From the NCBI GenBank assembly GCA_963712175.1, contig CAVQGZ010000004.1, forward strand, positions 62,001-126,000: a stretch of 64,000 nt of DNA. The letters run 5' to 3'. The translations under genes and the position numbers were made by a program. Positions 53,165 to 62,075 of the stretch are shown piece after piece. The notes under the pieces are model-generated. The model searched no databases, was not told the DNA's origin, and saw only the letters and a program-made list of their open reading frames with translations. How positions within the stretch are numbered: position 1 is the stretch's first letter; each line of letters opens with the position of its first letter. Source of the stretch: CAVQGZ01 sp963712175. GTDB taxonomy: Bacteria; Actinomycetota; Actinomycetes; Jiangellales; Jiangellaceae.

Positions 53165-54527
53165 TGCCCTCGTCTCGCTGGCCAAGCGCCGCGGCTTCGT
53201 CTTCCCGTCCGGTGACATCTACGGGGGGACGCGCTCGGCCTGGGACTACGGCCCGCTTGGCGTGGAGCTCAAGGAGAACATCCGCCGCCAGTGGTGGCGG
53301 TCCATGGTGCAGACCCGCGACGACATCGTCGGGCTCGACTCGTCAGTCATCCTGCCGACGCCGGTCTGGAAGGCGTCCGGTCATGTCGAGGCATTCGTCG
53401 ACCCACTGACCGAGTGCACCTCGTGCCACCGGCGGTGGCGTTCGGACCAGCTCGAGGAGGCCTTCGAGGCCAAGCACAAGAGGGCGCCGCAGGATGGCCT
53501 GGCCGACGTGCCGTGTCCGCACTGCGGCACCAAGGGCCAGTTCACCGAGCCGCGCATGTTCAACGGGCTGCTGCGCACTCACCTGGGCCCGGTCGAGACC
53601 GAGGAGGGCCTGCACTACCTGCGGCCCGAGACCGCGCAGGGCATCTTCGTCAACTTCAGCAACGTGATGACGGCGGCCCGACTCAGGCCGCCGTTCGGCA
53701 TCGCCCAGACCGGCAAGTCGTTCCGCAACGAGATCACGCCGGGCAACTTCATCTTCCGCACCCGCGAGTTCGAGCAGATGGAGATGGAGTACTTCGTCGA
53801 GCCGGGCACCGACGAGCAGTGGCACGAGTACTGGCTCACCACGCGCTGGGACTGGTACACCGACCTGGGGTTGAACCCCGACGACATGCGGTTGTTCGAG
53901 CACCCGAAGGACAAGCTGTCGCACTACTCCAAGCGCACGGTCGACATCGAGTACCGGTTCGGGTTCGGGGGCTCCGACTTCGCCGAGCTCGAGGGCATCG
54001 CGAACCGCACGGACTTCGACCTGTCGACGCATGCCGAGAACTCGGGACAGGACCTCTCGTACTTCGACCAGGACAAGGGCGAGCGCTGGACCCCCTACGT
54101 CATCGAGCCGGCAGCCGGGCTGAGCCGATCGGTGCTGGCGTTCCTGCTCGACGCCTACGACGTCGACGAGGCCCCCAACACCAAGGGGGGTGTCGACAAG
54201 CGAACGGTGATGCGCTTCGACGCCAGGCTGGCTCCGGTGAAGGCTGCCGTCCTTCCGCTGTCGCGCAACGAGAAGCTCACACCGAAGGCCAAGGACCTCG
54301 CCGCGGAGCTGCGGCGGTACTGGACGGTTGACTTCGATGACGCCGGCGCGATCGGACGCCGTTACCGCCGCCAGGACGAGGTGGGCACACCGTTCTGCAT
54401 CACGGTGGACTTCGACTCACTGGACGACGACGCGGTGACGGTGCGCGACCGCGACAGCATGGCCCAGGAGCGGGTGGCGATGAGCCAGGTGCGCGGGTGG
54501 CTCTCGGAGCGTCTGCCGGGGGTCTAG
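53145..54527 (+). CDS. glyS: Glycyl-tRNA synthetase (single-chain, class II)
   Basis: 460 aa. Dimeric eukaryote-like GlyRS: RRGFVFPSGDIYGGTRSAWD, motif 1 region, the zinc-binding insertion CTSCHRRW...CPHCG, motif 2 FRNEITPGNFIFRTREFEQ, motif 3 GLSRSVLAFLLDAYD. GTG 53145 has GGAGAG 10 nt upstream, inside the YibE/F gene. The anticodon-binding domain follows from about residue 360. No T-box is visible. Confidence 0.96.
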   Translation: MPTDRTDALVSLAKRRGFVFPSGDIYGGTRSAWDYGPLGVELKENIRRQWWRSMVQTRDDIVGLDSSVILPTPVWKASGHVEAFVDPLTECTSCHRRWRSDQLEEAFEAKHKRAPQDGLADVPCPHCGTKGQFTEPRMFNGLLRTHLGPVETEEGLHYLRPETAQGIFVNFSNVMTAARLRPPFGIAQTGKSFRNEITPGNFIFRTREFEQMEMEYFVEPGTDEQWHEYWLTTRWDWYTDLGLNPDDMRLFEHPKDKLSHYSKRTVDIEYRFGFGGSDFAELEGIANRTDFDLSTHAENSGQDLSYFDQDKGERWTPYVIEPAAGLSRSVLAFLLDAYDVDEAPNTKGGVDKRTVMRFDARLAPVKAAVLPLSRNEKLTPKAKDLAAELRRYWTVDFDDAGAIGRRYRRQDEVGTPFCITVDFDSLDDDAVTVRDRDSMAQERVAMSQVRGWLSERLPGV

Positions 54528-54530
54528 AGG

Positions 54531-54968
54531 CTACGCGGCTGCCGTCTGTGGGACGGGGACGACCTCGAGGTTGATGAGGGTGCGCGCCGCAGTGGAGACG
54601 AACAGCCCCCCGAAGAACACCAGCACGAGGCCGATGCCGGGCATCCAGCCGCTGAGGCCGACCAGGTTGACCAGGTGCAGTACCTGCCACAGCGGCAGCA
54701 GCGTCGCCACCAGCGCGACGATGATCGCGTGGGTGATGGCGACCTTGCGCCACGGCATGAGGGCGCCGGAGACGCCGAGCATGGCGGCGATGAACGTCCA
54801 GTAGCCGGCACCCTGGCCGGTCGCACCGGAGATGTTGCCGAATCCCGTGGAGATCCACGGCATGAACGAGCCGGCGGCGATCATCAGGGACGACCAGAGC
54901 ATCTTGGACTGTCCCGGCATCAGGCGGCGACGCTGGGCGCCAGGCTTCTTGGGCTCGGGCAAGAACAT
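54531..54968 (-). CDS. Four-helix membrane protein of unknown function
   Basis: 145 aa. Starts MFLPEPKKPGAQRRRLMPGQ, followed by four hydrophobic helices with short loops (WSSLMIAAGSFMPWI, WTFIAAMLGVSGALMPW, ITHAIIVALVATLLPLWQ and GWMPGIGLVLVFFGGLFVS). Not recognised as a named family. TACAGT 6 nt before ATG 54968 suggests leaderless translation. Convergent with glyS, 3-nt gap. Confidence 0.75.
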   Translation of the reverse strand: MFLPEPKKPGAQRRRLMPGQSKMLWSSLMIAAGSFMPWISTGFGNISGATGQGAGYWTFIAAMLGVSGALMPWRKVAITHAIIVALVATLLPLWQVLHLVNLVGLSGWMPGIGLVLVFFGGLFVSTAARTLINLEVVPVPQTAAA

Positions 54969-54974
54969 GTCGGC

Positions 54975-54980
54975 ACTGTA
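54975..54980 (-). promoter_or_regulatory. Leaderless-type -10 box (TACAGT) for the four-helix protein
   Basis: Minus-strand TACAGT, 6 nt, ATG 54968. Confidence 0.5.
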
Positions 54981-55255
54981 GAAGCGGCGCGCGCTGCTGC
55001 ACAGCAAGGTGGCAGGTCGAACCTTGATGAGTGGCCACTGACGCGCGGCGAGCGGGCAAGATATCGGACAAATCACCAGTAATGGCCGGGTGGCTGGCGC
55101 CACAGCGCCGCTGAGCGGACGAAACGAACCGCTTGGCGATGCCTGTGACCGACCTCACCAACGGCCGTTGACCGCGCGACGACGAGGCTGCTTGCCTCAC
55201 GCCAACGTGGCCCCGGTTGGTGGGCTGCCTCGACCTATGTGAGGGAGGTATGGCG

Positions 55256-55536
<281 letters not shown>

Positions 55537-55540
<4 letters not shown>

Positions 55541-57306
55541 CCGACATCCAGATCTGGACCCTCGTCTTCGTCGTCATCACCTTCAGCCTCTACATCTACA
55601 TCGCCTACCGCAGCCGGGTGAAGGACACCAAGGGCTTCTACGTTGCCGGCGGCGGCGTTCCTGCTCCTGCCAACGGCGCGGCGATCGCGGCGGACTGGAT
55701 GAGCGCGGCGTCGTTCATCTCGCTGGCCGGCATCGTCGCCTTCTCGGCCAAGGGATACGGCGGTTCGGCGTACCTGATGGGCTGGACCGGTGGCTACGTG
55801 CTGCTGGCCCTCCTGCTCGCGCCGTACCTGCGCAAGTTCGGCAAGTACACCGTCCCCGACTTCGTCGGTGACCGCTACAACGAGACGGCGCGCCTCATCG
55901 CCGTGATCGCGGTCATCCTCATCTCGATCACGTACGTCGCCGGTCAGATGGCCGGTGTCGGCATCGTGTTCAGCCGCTTCGTCGGAGTCAGTCTCGAGGT
56001 CGGCGTCGTCATCGGCATGGTCATCGTGTTCTTCTATGCCGTCCTCGGTGGCATGAAGGGCATCACCTGGACCCAGGTCGCGCAGTACTCGGTGCTGATC
56101 GTCGCCTACCTGATCCCTGCGTTCGCCATCTCGTCGTCGCTGACCGGCATGGTCGTCCCGCAGATCGGGTTCGGCGAGGTCGTCGGCCAACTCGACGCGA
56201 TCCAGGCCGAGCTGGGCTTCGAGAGCTACACGGGAGCCCTGCAGGGCGACTCGTTGCGCAACATGTTCCTCCTGACTGTGGCGCTCATGGCCGGTACCGC
56301 CGGTCTGCCGCACGTCATCGTTCGCTTCTACACCGCCAAGAACGTGCGCGCCGCTCGCTACTCGGCGCTGTGGGCACTGTTCTTCATCTCGCTGCTCTAC
56401 GTGTCGGCCCCGGCCATCGGCGCGTTCAGCAAGTTCAACATCATCAACCCCGGCGGCGAGAACGGCTTGAACGGGATCGCAATCGCTGACACGCCCCCGT
56501 GGTACGACAACTGGGCCGACGTCGGGTTGATCAGCGTGAACGACTTCAACGGCAACGGCATCATCGATCTGAACGCCGATGCGGTTCCCACGGCCGACGC
56601 CGTCCCCGGTCAGTTCGGTGAGCTGATCATCAACAACGACATCGTCGTGCTCGCTACCCCGGAGATCGCCGGTCTGCCCGCACCCATCGTCGGCCTCGTG
56701 GCCGCCGGTGGCCTGGCGGCCGCGCTCTCCACGGCTTCCGGGCTGCTGCTGGCGATCTCGTCGGCAGTTGCCAACGACGTCTACTACAAGAGGATCAACC
56801 CGCAGGCGACGGAGGCGCGCCAGGTGATGGCCGGTCGCATCGCCATCGCCGGGGCCATCCTGGTTGCCGGCTACTTCGGCATCAACCCGCCGGCGTTCGT
56901 GGCCCAAGTGGTGGCGATCGCCTTCGGATTGGCGGCGTCGGCGCTGTTCCCCATCATCGTCCTCGGCATCTTCTGGAAGAAGACGACAGCGATGGGAGCC
57001 GCGGCCGGTCTGACCGCCGGGTTCGGGTTCACGTTCATCTACGTGATCACGACGGTAAAGATTGTGGGCGACGCCCCGCTGACCGATCCGTGGTTCCTCG
57101 GCATCCCGGCGACGTCCATCGGCGCCATCGGCCTGCTGATCAACTTCGTGGTGACGATCGCTGTGTCGACGTTCACCCCGAAGCCAACGCCGGTCATGCA
57201 GGAGCTGATCGAGGAGATCCGCTACCCCGGCAAGTCCAAGCTCGTCGAGGCTCACCTCACCGGTGCCATCGACGACGAGAAGCTGCACGGCGAGGGGCAC
57301 CACTAG
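55537..57306 (+). CDS. Sodium:solute symporter, VC_2705 subfamily (ActP-like)
   Basis: 589-aa SSS-family transporter with about 13 helices. Typical blocks: SRVKDTKGFYVAGGGVPAPAN, AADWMSAASFISLAGIVAF, GQMAGVGIVFSRF and AGGLAAALSTASGLLLAISSA. The periplasmic loop near residue 330 contains DFNGNGIIDLNAD, an EF-hand-like DxNxNGxIxxxxD loop; related subfamily members carry similar sequences. Likely carries a small carboxylate such as acetate. GTGA overlap with DUF4212. Confidence 0.92.
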
Positions 57307-57380
57307 CCCTCACCGCAGCGCTTGCGCGAGGCGCGCGTCCCGACCGAGGTCGAGGCGGGCGCCTCGCGCCGTCCACGGCC

Positions 57381-57472
57381 CCCGATGATCACGGCAGGTA
57401 GGTGGACGGGTGCTTCGCACGGTGTGTACGCCTCGGCAAGCGGACCTTCGCCTACCTGCCGTGATCATCGGG
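57381..57472. repeat. Palindromic element, 22-bp perfect inverted arms
   Basis: Left arm CCCGATGATCACGGCAGG... (57381-57402) and its exact reverse complement (57451-57472) enclose a 48-bp loop. The left arm and part of the loop recur at 12168-12233. Not followed by T's. Sits between the symporter and dusB. Possibly a REP/MITE-like dispersed unit; it also works as a large hairpin for transcript ends. Confidence 0.85.
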
Positions 57473-57494
57473 ACGGCCGCTTGCCTGCGTCGGC

Positions 57495-57500
57495 AACAAT
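57495..57500 (+). promoter_or_regulatory. Leaderless-type -10 box (AACAAT) for dusB
   Basis: AACAAT, 6 nt of G, then GTG 57507. First base A instead of T, so weaker than the others. Confidence 0.4.
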
Positions 57501-57506
57501 GGGGGG

Positions 57507-58670
57507 GTGACCCTGCACGCCGCGCCGCCCGGCCTGAGCACGCGGCCCGCGAGGCTGCGGCTTGGCCGACTGGTTGTCGACCCGCCGGTCGTGCTGGCCC
57601 CGATGGCCGGGGTCACCAACGCGGCCTTCCGCCAGCTCTGCCGCGAGCAGGGCGCAGGCCTCTACGTCTGCGAGATGATCACATCGCGGGGCATCGTCGA
57701 GCGTGATGCCAAGACTCTGTCGATGCTGCGCTTCGACCCCGGCGAGACGGTCCGGTCGGTGCAGCTCTACGGCGTCGACCCGCGCCACGTCGCAGAAGCG
57801 GTGCGGGTTCTCATCGGCGAGCACGGTGTCGGCCACGTCGACCTCAACTTCGGCTGCCCGGTTCCCAAGGTGACCCGCAAGGGCGGAGGGGCGGCCCTGC
57901 CCTACAAGCGAGGGCTTCTCGAGCAGATTCTTCGTGCGGCAGTCAACGCCGCCGACCCGGACTGCGTGCCGGTGACCATGAAGACCCGGGTCGGGATCGA
58001 CCCCGACCACCAGACCTACCTGGATGCCGGCCGAATCGCCCAGGCCTCCGGTTGTGCCGCCATCGCGCTGCACGCCCGAACGGCCGACCAGCACTACTCC
58101 GGGGCGGCGCACTGGCCGGCCATCGGCGAGCTCAAGGCGTCGGTCGAGATACCCGTCCTCGGCAACGGTGACATCTGGGAGGCCGCAGACGCTCTCCGGA
58201 TGGTGGCCGACACAGGATGCGACGGCGTCGTCGTCGGGCGTGGATGCCTCGGTCGTCCTTGGCTCTTCCGCGACCTGGCTGCGGCGTTCGCCGGCCAGTC
58301 GTCACCACCGCTGCCGACCCTGGGTGAAGTCGCCGACATGGTCGGACGGCACGGCCAGCTCCTCGCCGATCTGATGGGTGAGGACCGCGGCATGCGCGAC
58401 CTCCGCAAGCACATGGCCTGGTACCTCAAGGGCTTCGTCGTCGGGCAGCAGACTCGAGCCGCACTCGGTCAGGTGAGCACTCTGCGAGAGCTCGGCGAGC
58501 TGCTGGCGGGTCTTGACCATGACCAGCCCTTCCCCGTCGGTGAGCTCGGACGGCCTCGCGGCCGCCAGGGCAGCCCACGCCGAGTGGCGCTTCCCGAAGG
58601 CTGGCTGGCCGACACCGACGGGCGGCTGCTCGACCTCGCCGACGCCGAGATCGCCACGTCTGGCGGCTGA
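57507..58670 (+). CDS. dusB: tRNA-dihydrouridine synthase (DusB type)
   Basis: 387 aa. FMN TIM-barrel reductase: VVLAPMAGVTNAAFRQLCRE, LNFGCPVPKVTRKGGGAAL with the catalytic Cys, VTMKTRVGID, ALHARTADQHYSG, LGNGDIWEA and GVVVGRGCLGRPW. DusB is the broad bacterial family. C-terminal helical domain continues to the end. GTG 57507. Confidence 0.94.
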   Translation: MTLHAAPPGLSTRPARLRLGRLVVDPPVVLAPMAGVTNAAFRQLCREQGAGLYVCEMITSRGIVERDAKTLSMLRFDPGETVRSVQLYGVDPRHVAEAVRVLIGEHGVGHVDLNFGCPVPKVTRKGGGAALPYKRGLLEQILRAAVNAADPDCVPVTMKTRVGIDPDHQTYLDAGRIAQASGCAAIALHARTADQHYSGAAHWPAIGELKASVEIPVLGNGDIWEAADALRMVADTGCDGVVVGRGCLGRPWLFRDLAAAFAGQSSPPLPTLGEVADMVGRHGQLLADLMGEDRGMRDLRKHMAWYLKGFVVGQQTRAALGQVSTLRELGELLAGLDHDQPFPVGELGRPRGRQGSPRRVALPEGWLADTDGRLLDLADAEIATSGG

Positions 58671-58698
58671 CGGCCCTGCGCCATGACATCGTGTGCCG

Positions 58699-59169
58699 AT
58701 GGCCCGGACACGCGCGGCGGTGACCGCGGGCGCCGCCTGCTTGGCGATGCTGGCAGGGTGCGGCGGGAGCGATGAGCCCGCCCCCGCCGGGGTCCCATCC
58801 GCGGTCGAGCGTGCGGCGGGTAGCGACGCGGAGGAGACGGCCGAGACCGCAGAACGGCAGCGGCACCCCGACATCCTCTCGGCAACGCTGATCGCACGAG
58901 ATGACGGCACCTACGACGTCGAGGTCACCGTCTCGTCCCCCTACGACACTCCACAGCGCTATGCCGACGGGTGGCGTGTGCTCGCCCCGGACGGTAGCGA
59001 GCTCGGCTCGCACACCCTTCTGCACGACCACGCCGGCGAGCAGCCCTTCACCCGGACGCAGCGGGGGCTCGCCATCCCTGACGTCGTCACAGAGGTGACC
59101 GTCGAGGGCCGTGACCTGGAGCACGGCTACGGCGGGGGCACCGTCGTGGTCGCCGTTCCCGCCGCCTGA
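58699..59169 (+). CDS. Lipoprotein of unknown function
   Basis: 156 aa. Signal MARTRAAVTAGAACLAMLAGCGGSDEP: basic start, hydrophobic stretch and lipobox LAGC, with the Cys anchored after cleavage. The mature part is a short acidic linker (RAAGSDAEETAETAERQRHP) and a beta-rich domain (YDVEVTVSSPYDTPQRYADG, FTRTQRGLAIPDVVTEVTVE). This region resembles small Ig-like/immunoglobulin-type calcium-free domains; not assigned. Confidence 0.82.
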   Translation: MARTRAAVTAGAACLAMLAGCGGSDEPAPAGVPSAVERAAGSDAEETAETAERQRHPDILSATLIARDDGTYDVEVTVSSPYDTPQRYADGWRVLAPDGSELGSHTLLHDHAGEQPFTRTQRGLAIPDVVTEVTVEGRDLEHGYGGGTVVVAVPAA

Positions 59170-59191
59170 GGCGGGCCGCGACGCCTCAGCG

Positions 59192-59265
59192 CCGTTGCGT
59201 CCGACGCTGACGCAGCAATAGGTGCGGATCGGTCGGACGCAAGGGGGACGGCTCGGACGCAACGG
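59192..59265. repeat. Three-copy TTGCGTCCGA motif upstream of ppdK
   Basis: CCGTTGCGTCCGA (59192-59204) is the exact reverse complement of TCGGACGCAACGG (59253-59265); an intermediate TCGGACGCAA copy lies at 59233-59242. Arms 13 bp, 48-bp spacer. Could be an operator array, a small repeat family, or a hairpin near the transcript end of the lipoprotein. Confidence 0.6.
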
Positions 59266-59326
59266 TGAGTGGTCCTTTTACGGGATGGGCGGGTCCAACT
59301 GCCCCCCGGCGGAGCCAGAACACGGC

Positions 59327-59332
59327 TAGCGT
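59327..59332 (+). promoter_or_regulatory. Candidate -10 box (TAGCGT) for ppdK
   Basis: TAGCGT 31 nt before ATG 59364, giving a leader of about 25 nt that contains the GGAGGG ribosome site. Confidence 0.5.
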
Positions 59333-59363
59333 CTGCTTCACGGACAATCACCATGGAGGGCTG

Positions 59364-62051
59364 ATGTCGAAGTACGTGTACGACTTCACCGAGGGCGACC
59401 AGACCCAGAAGGATCTGCTCGGTGGCAAGGGCGCCAACCTGGCGGAGATGACCAACATGGGCATCCCCGTCCCACCCGGGTTCACCGTCACCACCGAGGC
59501 GTGCAAGTTCTACCTCAAGCACGGGCGGGTACCCGATGAGCTCGGGGCGCAGGTCGGCGCCTCCCTGGTCACGACCGAGGAGCGCACCGGCAAAGGCTTC
59601 GGCGACCCCAAGAACCCGCTGCTGCTGTCCGTGCGATCCGGGGCGAAGTTCTCCATGCCCGGCATGATGAACACCGTTCTGAACCTCGGGCTCAACGACG
59701 AGACCATCGATGGCCTCATCGAGCTCACCGGCAACGAGCGGTTCGCCTGGGACTCCTACCGTCGTCTCATCCACATGTTCGGCGACACCGTGCTCGGCGT
59801 GCACAGCGAGTTGTTCGAAGAGGTCATGGACGCCGAGAAGGCGGCCAAGGGCACCACGAACGACCTGGATCTGGATGCCGAAGACCTCAAGCGCATCACC
59901 CACCGGTACAAGGACATCGTCGCCGAGCAGACGGGCAAGCCATTCCCCGACGACCCGCGTGAGCAGATCGACTTGTCGATCAACGCCGTCTTCGACTCGT
60001 GGAACACCGAACGGGCGATCCTCTACCGCCGGCAGGAGCGCATCCCGAGTGACCTGGGCACGGCTGTGAACGTTCAGGCCATGGTGTTCGGCAACCTCGG
60101 CAGCGACTCCTACACCGGTGTTGCGTTCACCCGCGACCCCGCGACCGGAGCCAGCGGCGCCTACGGAGACTGGCTCGAGGACGCCCAGGGCGAGGACGTG
60201 GTCGCCGGTATCCGCAACGCCCACCCGCTGTCCGAGCTCGAGCAGGCCTACAAGCCCGGGCACGACGAGCTCTTGGCGATCATGAACCAGCTCGAGGACC
60301 ACTACCGAGACCTGTGCGACATCGAGTTCACCATCGAGCGCGGCAAGCTCTGGATGCTGCAGACCCGGGTCGGCAAGCGCACCGCCGCGGCAGCGTTCGT
60401 CATGGCGGTCCAGATGGTCGACGAGGGCCTGATCGACATGGACGAGGCGCTGCAGCGGGTCAACGGTGCCCAGCTGACCCAGCTCATGTTCCCCAACTTC
60501 GACACCTCCGCAGAACGCAACCTGATCGCCAGCGGGGTGGCGGCTTCTCCTGGTGCCGCAGCGGGACGCATCGTGTTCGACTCGCATGTGGCCGAGGAGT
60601 GGGCCGGCCGAGGCGAGGAGGTCATCCTGGTTCGCCGCGAGACCACGCCCGAGGACCTCAAGGGGATGGTCGCCGCCAACGGCATCCTGACCACGCGAGG
60701 CGGCAAGACCTCGCACGCGGCGGTGGTGGCCCGAGGCATGGGCAAGACCTGCGTCTGTGGTGCCGAGGATCTCCAGCTGGACATGGATGCCAAGCGTGTG
60801 GTCACTCCCGGCGGCACCGAGCTGAACGAAGGTGACGTCATCTCCATCGACGGCACCAGCGGCGAGGTGTTCCTCGGGTCCGTCCCGGTTCAGGACTCGC
60901 CGGTCGTGCAGTACTTCGAGGGCAAGGTGCGCGCCGACCACGATGCACTGGTACATGCCGTGCACCGCATCATTACCCACGCTGACCAGGAACGCCGACT
61001 GCTCGTCCGGGCCAACGCCGACACACCTGAGGACGCGCTGCGGTCACGTCGCTTCGGCGCGCAGGGGATCGGCCTGTGCCGCACCGAGCACATGTTCCTG
61101 GGCGACCGCCGCCAGCTCGTCGAGAACCTGATCCTGGCCGGCAGTGGCGACGACCGTCGAGCCGCGCTCGACGCCCTGCGGCCGCTGCAGAAGGGCGACT
61201 ACCTGGAGATCCTCGAGGCCATGGACGGCCTCCCGGTCATCGTCCGGCTGCTCGACCCTCCGCTGCACGAGTTCTTGCCTGACTTCACCGAGCTCGAGGT
61301 CGAGTGGGCGCTGGCGAAGGCGAAGGGCGTTCGCCTCGAGGACGACCGTGCACACGTCTTCGACGCGGTGCACAAGATGCACGAGCAGAACCCGATGCTT
61401 GGTCTGCGCGGCGTGCGTCTCGGCCTCGTCATCGAGGGGCTGTACGAGATGCAGGTCAGTGCGCTGGCTGAGGCGGCAGCCGAGCTGACGAAGGCAGGCA
61501 AGCACCCTCGCCCGGAGGTGATGATCCCGCTCACCGCGACCGTGCAGGAGTTCGAGATCATGCACGACCGCGCGGACGAGGTGCTGGCCGAGGTGCAGGA
61601 GCGGTACGGCGTGACGCTCGAGGTTCCGATCGGGACGATGATCGAGGTTCCCCGTGCGGCACTGACCGCAGGCGAGATCGGGGAGCAGGCCGAGTTCTTC
61701 TCCTTCGGCACCAACGACCTCACCCAGATGACCTGGGCGTTCTCGCGCGACGACGTCGAGGGGGCCTTCTTCGGTCGCTACATCGAGCTCGGTGTCTTCG
61801 GCGTCTCGCCGTTCGAGTCGATCGACGCCGACGGGGTCGGCCGGTTGGTGAAGATCGCGACCGAGGACGGCAAGGCGGCCAACGCTGACCTGGAGGTGGG
61901 TGTCTGCGGGGAGCACGGAGGTGACCCGGCGTCGATCCACTTCTTCGATGCCGCCGGCGTCGACTACGTGTCCTGCTCGCCGTTCCGGGTGCCTGTCGCC
62001 CGGCTCGAGGCCGGACGTGCGGCCGGGCAGGGTGGTAGCGACACCCGGTAG
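59364..62051 (+). CDS. ppdK: Pyruvate, phosphate dikinase
   Basis: 895 aa. Interconverts pyruvate + ATP + Pi with PEP + AMP + PPi. ATP-grasp N-terminal domain (LLGGKGANLAEMTNMGIPVPPGF), phospho-His domain GGKTSHAAVVARGMGKTCV (His451) and the C-terminal PEP/pyruvate barrel with acid/base Cys848 in GVCGEHGGDPASIHFF. ATG 59364 follows GGAGGG. No regulatory PDRP gene is present in the window. Confidence 0.96.
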   Translation: MSKYVYDFTEGDQTQKDLLGGKGANLAEMTNMGIPVPPGFTVTTEACKFYLKHGRVPDELGAQVGASLVTTEERTGKGFGDPKNPLLLSVRSGAKFSMPGMMNTVLNLGLNDETIDGLIELTGNERFAWDSYRRLIHMFGDTVLGVHSELFEEVMDAEKAAKGTTNDLDLDAEDLKRITHRYKDIVAEQTGKPFPDDPREQIDLSINAVFDSWNTERAILYRRQERIPSDLGTAVNVQAMVFGNLGSDSYTGVAFTRDPATGASGAYGDWLEDAQGEDVVAGIRNAHPLSELEQAYKPGHDELLAIMNQLEDHYRDLCDIEFTIERGKLWMLQTRVGKRTAAAAFVMAVQMVDEGLIDMDEALQRVNGAQLTQLMFPNFDTSAERNLIASGVAASPGAAAGRIVFDSHVAEEWAGRGEEVILVRRETTPEDLKGMVAANGILTTRGGKTSHAAVVARGMGKTCVCGAEDLQLDMDAKRVVTPGGTELNEGDVISIDGTSGEVFLGSVPVQDSPVVQYFEGKVRADHDALVHAVHRIITHADQERRLLVRANADTPEDALRSRRFGAQGIGLCRTEHMFLGDRRQLVENLILAGSGDDRRAALDALRPLQKGDYLEILEAMDGLPVIVRLLDPPLHEFLPDFTELEVEWALAKAKGVRLEDDRAHVFDAVHKMHEQNPMLGLRGVRLGLVIEGLYEMQVSALAEAAAELTKAGKHPRPEVMIPLTATVQEFEIMHDRADEVLAEVQERYGVTLEVPIGTMIEVPRAALTAGEIGEQAEFFSFGTNDLTQMTWAFSRDDVEGAFFGRYIELGVFGVSPFESIDADGVGRLVKIATEDGKAANADLEVGVCGEHGGDPASIHFFDAAGVDYVSCSPFRVPVARLEAGRAAGQGGSDTR

Positions 62052-62075
62052 AAGACCGGGCCCGGCCCTGTGGGG

